A stretch of DNA of 64,000 bases from Ornithodoros turicata (Eukaryota > Arthropoda > Arachnida > Ixodida > Argasidae). Positions 46,301 through 56,545 of the stretch are shown here, in pieces (the stretch's first letter is position 1; every line of letters starts with the position of its first letter). The notes below the pieces were generated by a model. That model worked only from the letters and a program-made list of their open reading frames with translations, did not search any database and was not told where the DNA came from. The translations under genes were made by a program, and so were the position numbers. The stretch lies in NCBI RefSeq assembly GCF_037126465.1, contig NC_088201.1, positions 136,366,052-136,430,051 of the forward strand, written 5' to 3'.

Positions 46301-49145
46301 TGCGTGTGATCGTACAGTCGTCGAAGTCCTCTGACATCACTTGGTGACGTCACAGCTGGGAGGGTCCGGAGCTTCGCAAGGTGGTCCTGGGTGATCCTTT
46401 TCCGGTCACCAAATCGATGGGTTAGTATCTTGACAGCGTCCTCGTAGCACGCCTCCGAAGCTTGCAGACCAGCTATAGCGGCAGCGGGTGGTCCAGACAA
46501 GAGCGTCCGCAGGTATTGAAATTTCTCACTTTTTGTGAGATCGTCGTTTTCGTGCACCGCTTCGCAGAATTGTTCCCAGAAAGGGAGCCATCGATCCAAA
46601 TCTCCACGGAAGGTCTGTAGCTGTAGCTTGGGTAGCTTTATCCTCTTTGACCTACCTCTCGTTCCCTCTTCGGTTACTGCAGAGGCCGCAGGAGGTCTGC
46701 GGTAACCTTCCGTTAACTCCGCAATCTTCGCCTTCAACAGCGCTGTCGTGTGAGCGATGCGATCCTCGTATTCCAGGACCATAGCGTACTCTTCAGCGAG
46801 GCTCTCAGTTGCCACCAACGCTTCCAGCTCCGAGTCGAGTTGACCGATTTCTCTGCTGGTCGTAAGAAGTCTCTCCAACAGTGACTTGTACGTATGTGCC
46901 GTAGTTCCCGTGTCTGCGAGGGCAGCCGTCGCCTCATTGATAATCCTCGTTGACTGTCCACGTCGCGCTGCTCGCTTGACCTTCAGACGTTCCATCAGTG
47001 CTGGCCGTTGATGAAACCTTCGATAGTAGATTTCCAAGTCAGCAGGTCCTCGAATCGATCGTTCCGGTATGTCACCGAGTCGACGTCCCGGGTTTCGGCA
47101 CCAATAATATTCAAGAATGGACCCACGACTTCGACAAAACTTCAAACTTCTTTATGGAACTGGTCGGAGCGCTTCGCTCCATTCAACAACAGCAACATAA
47201 CAAACAAAAAATATCACCCAATCATTGGCTCACACGCTATTTAAGGTCCCCGAGAGCCCACATCGTCCTCCTCTACTTACGAACGGCAACGACAACGAAG
47301 TTACTTAACTCAAATCTGCAAAACATGCCACGAGAAAAGCAAATTGAATGCGGCGAAATACCGGAGAGCAGTTGAACCTCTATATGCAATAAGGTGATAA
47401 GTCGAATTATCCCCTTTTTAGTATTTTTGTTGCAATGATATCTACATACCAGTATGTACCTGTCAAAGAAAATTTAGGACCATATTGCAATTTATTGACT
47501 CACTATAGGCGGATAAGAAATGGGAAATGCATGCGTGTCAATGGGATGGACAGCCAGATCAAGCCCCTTTTCTACACATACATACAAATGGTGTAGCTTA
47601 AATTTTGCTATGATGCGGAAATCAACTTCGACTTCCACTAAAAAAAAATGTTTTTCCTACCTCATGTGACCGTGTCAGCAGTGCTACTGAGTGTTGTAAT
47701 CGGAAAAACGCGTGCACAATGCTGTCATGCACAAAGTCACACAAAATGCACAAAGTCATATTTTCCTGGCCATACAGAACAACGTTATTTTCAAAATTGT
47801 GGCCGTTTAGCAGCACAATAATAACGATCTAGGCTGTTCCACTGCACAAAGGTAACTACGGCCGTACTACGGAAAGTCCGACTCGTGAAAACTGTTTTTT
47901 CCTGCACGAAAACACTGTGCATGCGGTGCTATTTAGAATCAGGGGATATCTTATGCTCCTGGATTTTGTTCAATTTCTAGCTGCTAAATCACACACCCAG
48001 AAACGATGCTAACGGGACATGCATGTAGAGTAGACACATACATATATGTTACACATTTTGCATTTACGTTATTCAAGGAAATTCATCTGCAATTACTTTA
48101 CCAAACATTCACTTGCAGTTTTCTCGGTTTGGGATTTTTCGACTGATCCCCTTATTGCATACAGAGGCTCAGTTGTAAGAGTCAAATTTTCTTTGTGCAC
48201 TGAAGAGTTACAAAGGGGTGGAAAAGCGTGCAGGACAAATATGTAAGCTATTTCTTGTTAGAATGTTGCAACATTGTTTTGCTTGATTTGCCTCGCTTGC
48301 AGAATCCTTGTTTCCTCCCAATTTGTAAATCCCACTTCGAGGAAATGTTAGTGTTCCACTGCAGAAAGCTAGTGGCTTAACAAAAGTGGCTGTTTGCGGA
48401 TAGGTATAAAATCCAGAGAACTGGTGAGGAAATGCTTCAGGACCAAAGCTGCACATGTATTTCTGTTTGCCCAGAAGAACAGTCTCTGCTGGATATATCG
48501 GCTGCCTCCATCCTAAGACCGTTCCCTTAACATAAAAACAATTCTTCTGCATGCTTTTTTTTCCCTTTCTTTTGTCCGTACTTCCCCACTGAGTTTTTTA
48601 TTGACAGAATTCTCTCGACTATTCTTAGGATTCACGGTTTTCTGTCATTATAATTTTTGGGATCTCACGAAACGTGGCAAAAATGAATTCAAAACTAAAT
48701 TACAGTTGAAGGTTCACTTTGCTTATAGCATCACAAGGTAACAAGATAACTTGTCTCTGTCATCTATTTTCGCCCTACCTCGTTGTGCCTCAGAAATTGT
48801 AATCACCAAAAACCGGAAACCCTAACTACTGTATAAGTGGTTAAATTCGCAGGCTCAATAATTTGCGAATCTGTGAGGAGCCAAGCGCAGGCAATTATTC
48901 GCGGGACCTTGAATTCGCAGTATTGCGGTGCATTAACCCGCACCAGGCGTTTTAGGGGCCCTCCACCTTGAGAATCTAGGAAGAAGTTAACCACAGTATT
49001 TTGTATCACCTTCTGATGCTGACTCATGGCTGCGTCCCATTTGCTCCTGCTCTGCTATAATTTGAATGTTGTAAGGCTCCGTTTCCACAACTATGATTGG
49101 ATGTTCACTTGAAGAGCGTTCTGGAGGTTCCTCTATCTGGGTCAT
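37334..49145 (-). CDS. C2H2 zinc-finger protein, two coding exons (~415 aa)
   Basis: The terminal exon is 37334-38445, with its acceptor at CTACGATTTCAG; the upstream exon is 49010-49159, from an acceptor at CCTATACAG to a GTGATA donor. Both flank a phase-1 junction (G|AT, Asp), so the frame is continuous. The first ATG in the exon (49145) gives [20 protein letters not shown], an acidic N-terminus (~50 aa). The last exon encodes ten C2H2 units with TGEKPY/H linkers from about residue 130 to the end. The fifth unit is degenerate (KCIVSAARC, second cysteine and last histidine lost) and a finger-like [16 protein letters not shown] without cysteines precedes the first. Units 2 and 5 (ARCRHG.GLQIHK) look like internal duplicates. 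A nuclear DNA-binding regulator is likely. The ~10.5-kb intron holds the BEL/Pao element in the same orientation. The upstream exon starts in phase 1, so more 5' exons may exist. Confidence 0.8.
38446..39459. other. Intron sequence of the zinc-finger gene
   Basis: No repeat or exon recognised. Short ORFs are without domains. Confidence 0.4.
39460..39685. mobile_element. PIF/Harbinger-type MITE (220 bp)
   Basis: The element 39463-39682 has ends GGCCCGGTTTCA and TGAAACCGGGCC, flanked by TAA at 39460-39462 and 39683-39685. A TWA duplication and GG..CC G-rich ends are typical of PIF/Harbinger. It lies in the zinc-finger gene's intron. Confidence 0.85.
39686..40432. other. Intron sequence without recognised features
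   Basis: No exon or repeat recognised. Confidence 0.4.
40433..41216. mobile_element. hAT-type MITE rich in AATAC repeats
   Basis: The element 40441-41208 has ends CAGGGCTGGGCAG and CTGCCCAGCCCTG, flanked by CCACAAAC at 40433-40440 and 41209-41216 (8 bp). Subterminal regions are dense in TATTATAATAC/GTATTATAATA motifs. No transposase. Confidence 0.92.
41417..41632 (-). repeat. 3' LTR of the BEL/Pao element
   Basis: 216 bp, identical by eye to 47108-47323. On the plus strand it runs TATTCAAGAATGG to CAAATCTGCAAAA. Confidence 0.93.
41684..43910 (-). pseudogene. BEL/Pao RNase H-integrase part, displaced by a frameshift
   Basis: This continues the polyprotein in another frame from [20 protein letters not shown]. 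Counting from the open frame's first codon at 44,005, RNase H has D100 (VFTDASQS), E144 (PRLELMGAL) and D174 (FWTDSN). The integrase zinc finger uses H411/H416 and C446/C449. The DDE core is D481 ([10 protein letters not shown]), D544 (IYSDNAATF) and E591 ([10 protein letters not shown]). The C-terminal domain has [20 protein letters not shown]. All catalytic residues are intact. If the break is a sequencing error or a programmed shift, the element would be functional. Confidence 0.88.
43828..46995 (-). CDS. BEL/Pao Gag-protease-RT part of the polyprotein
   Basis: From ATG 46995 ([14 protein letters not shown]) the frame has 1055 codons. Residues ~1-300 are a BEL-type Gag (coiled coil, then [20 protein letters not shown]). 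Three zinc knuckles follow: C364-C377 ([14 protein letters not shown]), C396-C409 ([14 protein letters not shown]) and C415-C427 ([13 protein letters not shown]). The retroviral-type protease has its active aspartate at ~D484 in [11 protein letters not shown]. The RT spans ~770-1000 with [21 protein letters not shown] and the catalytic FYVDDLL at ~915-921. The frame then departs after [11 protein letters not shown] and ends 18-30 codons later in unrelated residues, because of a one-base loss near 43,910. The product would be packaged as particle protein and replicate the element's RNA. Confidence 0.9.
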   Translation of the reverse strand: MERLKVKRAARRGQSTRIINEATAALADTGTTAHTYKSLLERLLTTSREIGQLDSELEALVATESLAEEYAMVLEYEDRIAHTTALLKAKIAELTEGYRRPPAASAVTEEGTRGRSKRIKLPKLQLQTFRGDLDRWLPFWEQFCEAVHENDDLTKSEKFQYLRTLLSGPPAAAIAGLQASEACYEDAVKILTHRFGDRKRITQDHLAKLRTLPAVTSPSDVRGLRRLYDHTQAHIRGLRALGVANSAYAALLVDILLKALPSDITLEYYRRSARATTAAAVQQDSASGDGQREVQHETSYTEKELERVLDFLRIEVESREKSGIVSTNRDGPPRGGTLGKSLRKEKNVPAAAVLQSLAKATSKCIFCDSEDHSSGDCNTPIELERKKKVLATDGRCFRCTVKGHRAKDCRRKVTCLTCKGKHVTSMCDPKWSGNSSTKAKEVDTVAMHAASSDRDRVSATVLLQTFRSWVIAGNQSAYIRGFFDGGSQKTFVREDVSRQLGLPVLDEVTVRLNTFGDPETSVSSHTRLVQVRLRSQYDQKEHLIEAVEIPFICKDLAEATANDSFVDAIRREGGSIADEMFFPGAKAEAGICLLIGADQMWRFLKSDVRRSGTDDRTVAVNTQLGWTFQGPTAVLSSVTGDVTLTCALHVEASTEERPFDLRMFWELEGLGITDGANDQRSEDDAVWLHFQDTIQKEDGRYKVSLPWKTGSATLRDNREVAERRLRSLMKRLRSNKTLLLEYDCAMRKYLNDGHAEVVTEAEQAPTEHIYYMPHQAVVRENSTTTKLRVVFDASSHAPGTASLNAHLEKGPKQNTELLPLLLRFRTVKVALVADIAKAFLQIVVREEDRDALRFLWCNETPKEDGQLPNVEVWRMTRVPFGTTSSPFLLSATIRYHLENVEEHLQETAAHLANSFYVDDLLTGASSEDEAEQLYKDANTVMRAAGMELRKWASNSPVLNRLFADHEPRLEEHYAATIETGLLGLRWNRHTDSIKLAECSPPNTTSAGNTKRSVLQLSASIFDPLGVASHSRYGLACSSSASGSMVLIGTTNYLKK
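47108..47323 (-). repeat. 5' LTR of the BEL/Pao element
   Basis: 216 bp; contains the promoter for minus-strand transcription in this class. An open frame runs out of it into gag (47145), but the first good internal start is at 46995. Confidence 0.93.
47329..49009. other. Intron sequence of the zinc-finger gene
   Basis: No exon recognised. 48,806-48,975 is rich in TTCGCAG/TTCGCGG-like motifs suggestive of an old MITE. Confidence 0.4.
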
Positions 49146-49159
49146 CACAGCGGTCTCTC

Positions 49160-50302
49160 CTGTATAGGAAAAGACAAAGTAGAGAAGTAAGCCGCATTGC
49201 AAAGTTTCAAGCCATGTGACAGTCATCCCTGTACCCTTGCGGGATAAGGTTACTTTCTATAAGAGCTCAAGGTTCCTTTTTCTTGCGCTAACTTGTAACT
49301 TAACTCGGTACTTTTGTGCCGTGGTAACTTTCAGAGGAACTCGTTTCTGTTTCAGGTAACTTTGCCAAAGTAACTGAAGCTAAGTTTAAGGTTACTTTTA
49401 ATTCGCTTTTCACTCACGTTCACTTATTTTCTTGTTTTCTCTCTGGTTCTTTCATGTCATTTTATGCCATAAAACGTGATATTCAATCAATGACAGTATT
49501 CTATTCAGGAAGCAAGAACTGCTGTCATTGAAATGAAGCTGAACCATTGTGCACCCACAGGGAATAAGATGCAAAACGTGGAAATTGTTGGAGATAAATG
49601 AAAACGATCCAAGTGTGTTGCACTCCTCCGCAGGCAACTCAAGGTGGAACTCAACTGCCCACGTGCGCTGCACCTGTGTAGTGCTATTTTGTGTCCGAAG
49701 TAACTTGGAAGTACGTAACTCGTTTCTTTTTTTAAGTAACTCCGTAACTGCGAGTTACATTTTCAGCTGAAGAACTTCATTATGAACTTAGTTACATTTT
49801 TCACATGCTAACTTAACTCGTAACGAGACGGGTAACTTCTCGATCTATGCTTTCTATTGCAACTTATCAGTACAGGTCACACAACAAAAACCTCAGTCCA
49901 CAAAATCTTGCTTAAGCGTGTGAAGGTGGGGTAGTTGGTATTCAGACATATCTCATTCAAGCAGCAAGAAAAAGGGACATAAACACAAAAAGGAACTGCA
50001 CACCACGACTACTTACTCGCAACCGAGGAAATTTTTTTTGTGACAGTTATATTTTCAGCCCATATGTCGTGTCAGCCTGTTTTTGCCAGTGACAGACTAG
50101 ATAGCTTTGCTTACATGTGTGTGTTTTATTTTATTTTTTCCCTTCTTATCTTATCGCCTGTGTCCTGCATGCCAAGGGCGTTATTTCATAAATTAATTAT
50201 GAAATTGTGGTGAGCTGAAATTTATTAAATAAATTTCAGCAAGCAGTTGTGGTGTGCAGTTCCTTTTTGTGCTTATGCCTTGTTCTTGTTGCATGAAAGG
50301 GA
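49160..50302. other. Gene-free stretch with GTAACT-rich repeat
   Basis: From ~49,287 to 49,838 GTAACT/AGTTAC motifs recur dozens of times on both strands, concentrated at the two ends, as in subterminal regions of hAT MITEs. No matched ends with TSD could be fixed. The rest holds no recognised feature. Confidence 0.4.
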
Positions 50303-50845
50303 TACAGTCAACCCTCGATTTATGAACCTTTGATTTATGAATTCCCTCGTTTTATGAACAGGAGCACGAGGGACCAAACTTTTTACATGCATTTTCCCCT
50401 CGTTTTATGAACCTCGATATCCGAATAATGAATGGAATTTCTGGGAACCAACTAGGAGTTGCCCAGTGTTTTTGCCCTCAATTTATGAACGGATGGTTCC
50501 GAGGTCAACAGAAATGTTCAAATTGATTATTCCGTGGTCTTATGAATGATGCCTGAACAGACGAATCTTTTTCCAGGTATTGCACCCTTCGTTTTTAACC
50601 CCTCGAAATTCGAACAACAAACGGGTTTTCTGGGGACGCATTAGGGACGACCAAGTGTATAGCAGAAGGCCTGGTAGAAAGCAACATTACACAATATATT
50701 GAATTATAAACACAATCCCAACTCACAAATACTGTTTCGTCAGCCGATAGTACTGACTTAACGGAATTTTTGATTTATAAATCCCTCGATTTATGAACGA
50801 TTTTTCCGGGAACCGAGGGTGTTCATAAATCGAGGGTTGACTGTA
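50303..50845. mobile_element. Tigger/pogo-like MITE, copy 1 (539 bp)
   Basis: TA-flanked, with ends CAGTCAACCCTCGATTTATG and the inverse at the right. TTTATGAA(C/T) motifs recur inside. The longer copy 2 lies at 62.7-63.5 kb. TA duplication and CAGT ends fit pogo/Tigger elements; no transposase. Confidence 0.88.
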
Positions 50846-51264
50846 TATGCTTGGAATCTCGTGTTCTTAAATGATAAACAGTTAGATGCGTGACATCTTC
50901 CTCAGGAACATTTCATAATCCATTCACAATTTGAACGGTACATTATTTACAAAACCTTAGTATGCCATATGTTTTTCAGGAGCATTCCTTAAAACATTCA
51001 TCATCCTAGTATAGCTTATAAAATTTTTGCCACAGCCACCTTCTCCTCATGCAAACTTGCTGGAGTGCTGTTGCTGGATCTGGCCCTGTTCTAAAAGCCA
51101 ATGCAGCATTAGAAGGTTCTGATTTTACTCTCAAGAGCTGAACACTGAACTCTAGGGACAGCTCCATTATCACTGAAACTTGATGGCTCAAATTCACAAG
51201 TATCTCTTAGTAGTCTGTTGATGCAGAGCAAACTATGCAAAAATATATCAAAAGTAAACACAGT
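50846..51264. other. No recognised gene
   Basis: The minus strand has a 63-codon frame (51197-51006) with QLLRVKSEPSNAALAF, a sumoylation-like VKSEP motif, but no splice sites of the needed phase were found, so it is not called an exon. Confidence 0.35.
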
Positions 51265-51929
51265 AAAATATATGAAAAGTTGCTTGATGCTCCCAAGATA
51301 TAAAAGTGCATCACAGCGTACTGATTAAAGTGCTGACCCACTGTTCTCGGAAGAGTCATCCATGTTTAGTTCCTATGGGTCTACAAGGACTCCCAGTAAA
51401 ATATATCAAAAGTTTGCAAGATGCTCCCACAATATAAAAGTGCATCACAGTGTACTGATTAAAGTGCTGACCCACTGTTCTCGGGAGCCACCCATGTTTA
51501 GTTCCCATGGGTCAACAAGGACTCCCAGTAAAATGTATCAAAAGTTGCGCGATGCTCACAAAATATAAAAGTGCATCACAGCGTACTGATGTAAAGTGTT
51601 GATGGACTGTTCTCAGAAGGGTCACCCATGTTTTGTTCCTATGCGTCTACAAAGGCTCCCAGTAAAATATATCAAAAGTTGCGTGATGGTTCCAAAATAT
51701 AAACGTGCATCACAGCGTACTGATTAAAGTGCTGACCGACTGTTCTCGGAAGAGTCACCCATGTCTAGTTCCTGTAGGTCTACATAGACTCCCTGTAAAA
51801 TATATCAAAAGTTTGCAAGATGCCCCCACAATAGAAAAGTGCATAACAGTGTACTGATTAAAATGCTGACTCACTGTTCTCTGAAGAGTCACCCTTGTTT
51901 AGTTCCTGTGGATCTGCATGGACTCGAAA
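51265..51929 (+). repeat. Tandem array, ~133-bp unit, 5 copies
   Basis: Unit starts (AAAATATAT or AAAATGTAT) fall at 51265, 51398, 51530, 51664 and 51797, spaced 132-134 bp. Most units contain ATATAAAAGTGCATCACAG, TACTGAT.AAAGTG and CCCATGTTTAGTTCC. Copies differ by 5-10%. The 68-codon ORF inside is repeat-derived. Confidence 0.92.
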
Positions 51930-52437
51930 TGAGACTCGAATGGTGCTGGCTCTTGATGGAACCCCTTGTAGCCATTGTTTCTTCTGAAGACAGAAATATG
52001 GTATACTACTACTTGCATCTGAATGCTTCCAAGATTCAACAGATGACATGAAAGGGTAACGATCAAGGAAAAGCCTATGTGTTGTGTAGTATTTGGCTCA
52101 TATGCTCAGCCTTTGTGTAGCAATAAAAGACAAGGAAGAAAGAAATGTCTGAATCACCTTCAGCTTTCAGTCTTCAGCTTTTTTTTTTGTTTACTTTGCA
52201 CCAGGACTTATGCATTGTACTTCAGCACCTCTTTTTAAAACATTTTATAGCTGTCTTCAACTGGGCTGCACTTTCTGAACCAGTGCAAGTTCCCGCATTC
52301 GATTCAGCCAGAGGTGCAGCCTTTGCACTACACTCGACCGTGTGGCTGGAAAATGCGTAGTGGGAATGCAGCCCAAGTTCAGGAAAATGCTGCAGTCTCA
52401 GACGTCTGTGCAACATTTCGTGCACAGCAGAGCAGAC
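51930..52437. other. No recognised gene
   Basis: Short open frames without domains; an AATAAA occurs at ~52,122. Confidence 0.4.
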
Positions 52438-53216
52438 TACCGTATTTTCACGCGTATTAGCCGCGGCTTATGCGCGATTTATTTTTTTCGCGGACGCTCT
52501 GCGGCTTATCTGGTGACTATTTCCCCCTGGTACTTTCCCCATACCCCGGGTTAAACGAAAGGGCCGACAGTGCCTCATGTTTTTCGGAACAGGACCGCCC
52601 TGCCAGTGCACGTACAATACCGAACAGGGGCGGGTCCACTCCACATTCGAGTGGACTAACCCGTCAATCCGCGAAAAACACGCAACAAGGGCACAATCCG
52701 ATCTTAGTAGAACACTAGAACTGACCTCCTTTGTTATACATCATGCCGACACCGGAATGTGGACAGGGTTTATGGCCTTCCCTACCGTCTCCTTTGTCGG
52801 CAGACCCACAGGAAGGGTTCAATACACCTGACATCGGGATAAAACACGGTCAGCTAAGCGTCAGTTCTCATTTGACGAGAGCAGCAGCATTCGTGGACAC
52901 GGGCACGGCAGTTAGAGGTGAGGCATGGCTCCAACGCTGTGGCACAGCCACGACAGCGGCTTCAAGCTAAAAGTCGTCGACTTCGCGGACAAGTAAGGGA
53001 ACAGGGCAGCTGGCAGGGAGTACGGCGCTGACGAGCGTTGAGCGTCTCTGTTGATTTTGTATGTGCATCACTGGTTTAGCGCACAAAGCAGTCGCGTCGT
53101 ATTACCCGCGGCTTATCTGCGAGTGCGGCTTATCTGCAAAAACATTTTCAAAATGTATCTAAAAACGAGTCCTGCGGCTTATCTGTGGTGCGGCTAATAC
53201 ACGTGAAAATACGGTA
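52438..53216. mobile_element. TA-flanked TIR element (CCGTATTTTCACG ends)
   Basis: The element 52440-53214 is flanked by TA. The left end CCGTATTTTCACGCGTATTA continues GCCGCGGCTTAT; the right end is the inverse of CCGTATTTTCACGTGTATTA. GCGGCTTAT recurs internally several times. No transposase, so a non-autonomous Tc1/mariner or pogo-type element. Confidence 0.85.
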
Positions 53217-54721
53217 CATCAATTGGGTAGCAGTCGTTTTAGGCAAAGTTTTATCATTGATGTGGAGCATAGTGGCAATCAATTTTGTTGAGATGGGCCT
53301 GCAATTTATAGACAATAATCACCCAGAAATTTATGATGCTGTGCTGGCGTCTGAGAGAACAAAATTGAGGCTTACACTTTTCTATTTGATTGGGCTCAGT
53401 GTACTTTGCACGAGAACAGCACCTGTCGCGCTCTTAGTTTGCACTTCTTTACGTTTCCTCTTGCGCTTTCTCGTGAATCGAACACAGCTTACGTTTCGAT
53501 GCGTTTTGTAGTCTGCCCTGAATGACCCATTAAAACTGGCGAAGAGGTACTGTCGTGTACAGATAAATTCAAAAACACTGATATGGCAAACTGATTGGGC
53601 AGATTGAGCCTTGCAATGTCAGAGCATGGGACTTGTGGCCATGACACATCGCACGATTCGAGCAGCCACTGGAAGTCTGAAGAAACAAAACAGAGGTCAG
53701 CACTTCTCAGCATGTGCCGCGCATCGCCTTGCTTGCCGGTATATTCAGTGATGCCACCACAAATGGTGTCTGAATGTAGCTGATACGCTTGACAGACCAC
53801 TTTGCACCGAAACCAGCGCTCGTGACTCCTGCTCACGCTCCTAGTTTATTCACTCGCTCCCAACTGTCCATTTGCTCACCCATACTCAACTCATTCGACA
53901 CACTGAGCGTAAGCACGAACGAGCATGCTCTTGAGTGATCTTTGGAGAATTATGAACAGAGCCATCACAGATCCTTTGCAGATACCATTTTCACAAAGGG
54001 GGTACAAAAAAGTGGAGGAAGTACCATGAAATACATAGCTGAAATACATTGCCTCAGCAAGTTTTGCAACTTCCAGAACCTCAATAACATGCTCAGAGAC
54101 TGATTGGCCTGCAGAATTGAGGATCAAATGGTACCAAAAGGATTCTTTGCAGAGCATAAGGTGATGCTCATGTCAATGATGAACCTTGCACTGGCTGCAG
54201 AAAGGGTGTTACATAACGTTTATTTCATGGCACCAAGCATGTGAAGACAAAAGTTCATTATGGTGGGGGTAAGAACACCTGTCAGAAAAAAAGAAGGCTG
54301 CCCCAGAAAAAGTGCAATGGCTAAAAAAAGTTTATTCATATTCCAAAAAGCGAAGGCACACACACAAAAAAAAACAGTCTTTTTTTTTTTGTGCTCTCCC
54401 CCTTTTCGGAATATGAACCTGCATGCCAACACTCCCGTCTTTCAACTCTCAGTAAAAGTGTATCGGCTGTGGGGAGAACTATAGCTGGGAGACCAGCAGG
54501 CATTGCAGTGCTAAACACAACTTGTGCAAAGAAAGAAAAAAGGTCACATCGAGAAAGTATGTTTCACTGAGGAAGTAGGCAACTTCACGTCTTAGACAGG
54601 AGCATCGAAACCCAGGGATGTCGCTGAGATGCTTTATTTTGAAACGCAAGTTCAATCAAGTCGAGGTTCAACTCTACAACAACCCTGGTCCTTTGGATTT
54701 TAGATCAAGGTTGCATACCAA
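53217..54721. other. No recognised gene; weak hairpin
   Basis: An imperfect inverted repeat lies at ~54,336-54,415 (CATATTCC..AAAAAAAA and its inverse). The 108-codon frame from 53,185 starts inside the TIR element and lacks domains. Confidence 0.4.
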
Positions 54722-55329
54722 TTAAAGTGCCACTCCGGACTTGGAAAACAGCATGTATTTTATTTCAAAATTTCATTCCTGTTTACGAACGCTGTGTATT
54801 TCTCTCAATTTTCGAAGATCTGCTGAGCCTCCACAAGTTTCAACGACGCAAGGAGTGGGAGACGTAATCATAAGCTCACAATTTGCAATGATATCATGTT
54901 CTGGCGAGGGTACTCGTCTCCTAGCAACGACTCCGGCGTCCAGGGAGGGTCACGTGGTGGAGAAATCCCGTGACGCTGATCAAAGGAGAGGAAAATGGGA
55001 GAGATGTCTTCTCCTTCCTTTGTGTTTTCTCCAAGGTCGAAGCGGTCGTATGATATGTCACGTGGGGCTCCACTAACGGAGTGTAAAAAGTGAGACCCAC
55101 CCCCAGAAAGAAGCGAAGGGCAACAACGTTGCCAGATAAGAGCCGGGCGCTCTGTCGGAGCCTAATATGACATCACAGTTCACAAAAATAAAAATTAATT
55201 TTCTCTAGCTTTCGCATCACGTAGAGCCCAAATATTTTGCAGGAATGTAAAGTGAGACAATAAGATTTCCGTAACATAACTCTGGTAGGATTCTGAGGAC
55301 ACGAGATTTAGTCCGTAGTGGCACTTTAA
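54722..55329. mobile_element. TTAA-flanked MITE, ~0.6 kb
   Basis: TTAA at 54722-54725 and 55326-55329; ends AGTGCCACTCCGGAC and, inversely, AGTGCCACTACGGAC (one mismatch). No transposase. Related in end sequence to the element at 23.7 kb. Confidence 0.85.
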
Positions 55330-56274
55330 TTAAATATCATACCAATCATGACATCCACTTCGTTTACAAGCACATGTATTGGATTCTTGATTGTGACTGT
55401 TTGACCTGAGCAATTTGCTTCAATGCTCCCGCTAGACAACTAACACAATATCAGGTTTTTGGAAGTGAGTGAAGTGAATTTACTGAATCCAGTAACAGAG
55501 ATGCAATGTTTATTTAACAAGGTACACAATGTTTCACACTGGTCTCTTGATCTCAAACATGAAAAAAAAAAAAAAAAATCAAAATGCTCTTAAACTGTTT
55601 TCGCTAATTGTCCAGGTTTTGTCATTTGTCGTTGCATTATGAAGGCTTTAAGGCAGTTCATGGGTTCATAAAATGAATGAAAAGTGTGTATTTGGGCATT
55701 CCGCATGTGAAGGCGTGTCGAACTCCCGCGGAACTTGTGCCATTCTTTTCAAGCCCCTGTTAATTTGAACTACGACTTGCTAGCTACATCGTTATCTGAT
55801 AGGACAGAACTGACTGCTTTCTATGGCTGAAGCCTTGTATTCCTTCTTTTACTTATGAATGGGGCTTTTCAACCCGCCTTGAGGTGCCGCTCACTCCTAC
55901 ATGTTTCTTCAATTGTTTTTCTCCTTGGAATTTCGTTGAGCAGAGCAATGCCATATGAAATAGGGCACTGCCAAAATACAAGGGTCCCAACAGCTTTGCA
56001 GCACACTGTCTTCATTGACGGAAAGCAAAACCTCAAGCTGCTGTATCTCATGCAAGAGGACTGAAAGTAAGCTGACAGCTTCATAATTCTCCCACTTCTA
56101 CAATCTTACAACCGTAATGAGGGCTGATGGCGATGACGATAGGCATGAACCTCTAATAAGTGTAAGACGTGACAGTATGTCTATGAGTAATACAACCATG
56201 GATTATGGGCGTACATTTTGAGCAATTAAATCTACCTAAAATTTTCGACGCGCGCAATAAAAAAGGGCGGCATC
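55330..56274. other. No recognised gene
   Basis: An A-run at ~55,562-55,578; no supported feature. Confidence 0.4.
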
Positions 56275-56545
56275 TAGCATTGTCTGTTAGACAAGGTGCT
56301 TCACCTAAAACGATAAAAAAATTCTAACTGGCGATGTACTCGCCGGAGGATTGTGGGACTTTCGGCCATTACCTTCTGAAAAGTTTTGCCACCATTCAGG
56401 GAGGCTTTGGACAATTTTTTTAATTGTGGGAAATTTACGTTTTTCAATTGAACTTTGAAAATTGCCAAGCGAACTTCACTTTTCTTTTACAGAAATATGA
56501 ACTCCACAGATAACCGCAGACCCAACAAAAACCATGCACAGTACC
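56275..56545 (-). repeat. Dispersed repeat, copy B
   Basis: The inverse of copy A at 35.0-35.3 kb: GTGCTTCACCTAAAACGATA, AACTGGCGATGTACTCGCC, and CAACAAAAACCATGCACAGT. About 75-80% similar by eye. Confidence 0.6.

Larger units (their letters stand above)
41412..47328 (-). mobile_element. Near-intact BEL/Pao LTR retrotransposon
   Basis: Flanked by CATGC at 41412-41416 and 47324-47328. It has identical 216-bp LTRs, a putative primer-binding site just inside the 5' LTR (TGGTGCCGAAACCCGGG on the minus strand) and a polypurine tract GGGGAGGA before the 3' LTR. Gag, protease, RT, RNase H and integrase are all present, interrupted only by one apparent frameshift. The LTR ends do not show TG..CA (minus strand TTTTGC..TTGAATA). 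It sits in an intron of the zinc-finger gene, same strand. Confidence 0.93.

Noticed and set aside
51006..51197. Coding exon with VKSEP motif
   Set aside because: No acceptor and donor pair giving the phase required by either neighbouring exon.
53185..53511. 108-codon plus-strand ORF with hydrophobic segments
   Set aside because: Starts within the end of a TIR element and shows no family resemblance; no promoter or polyA support.
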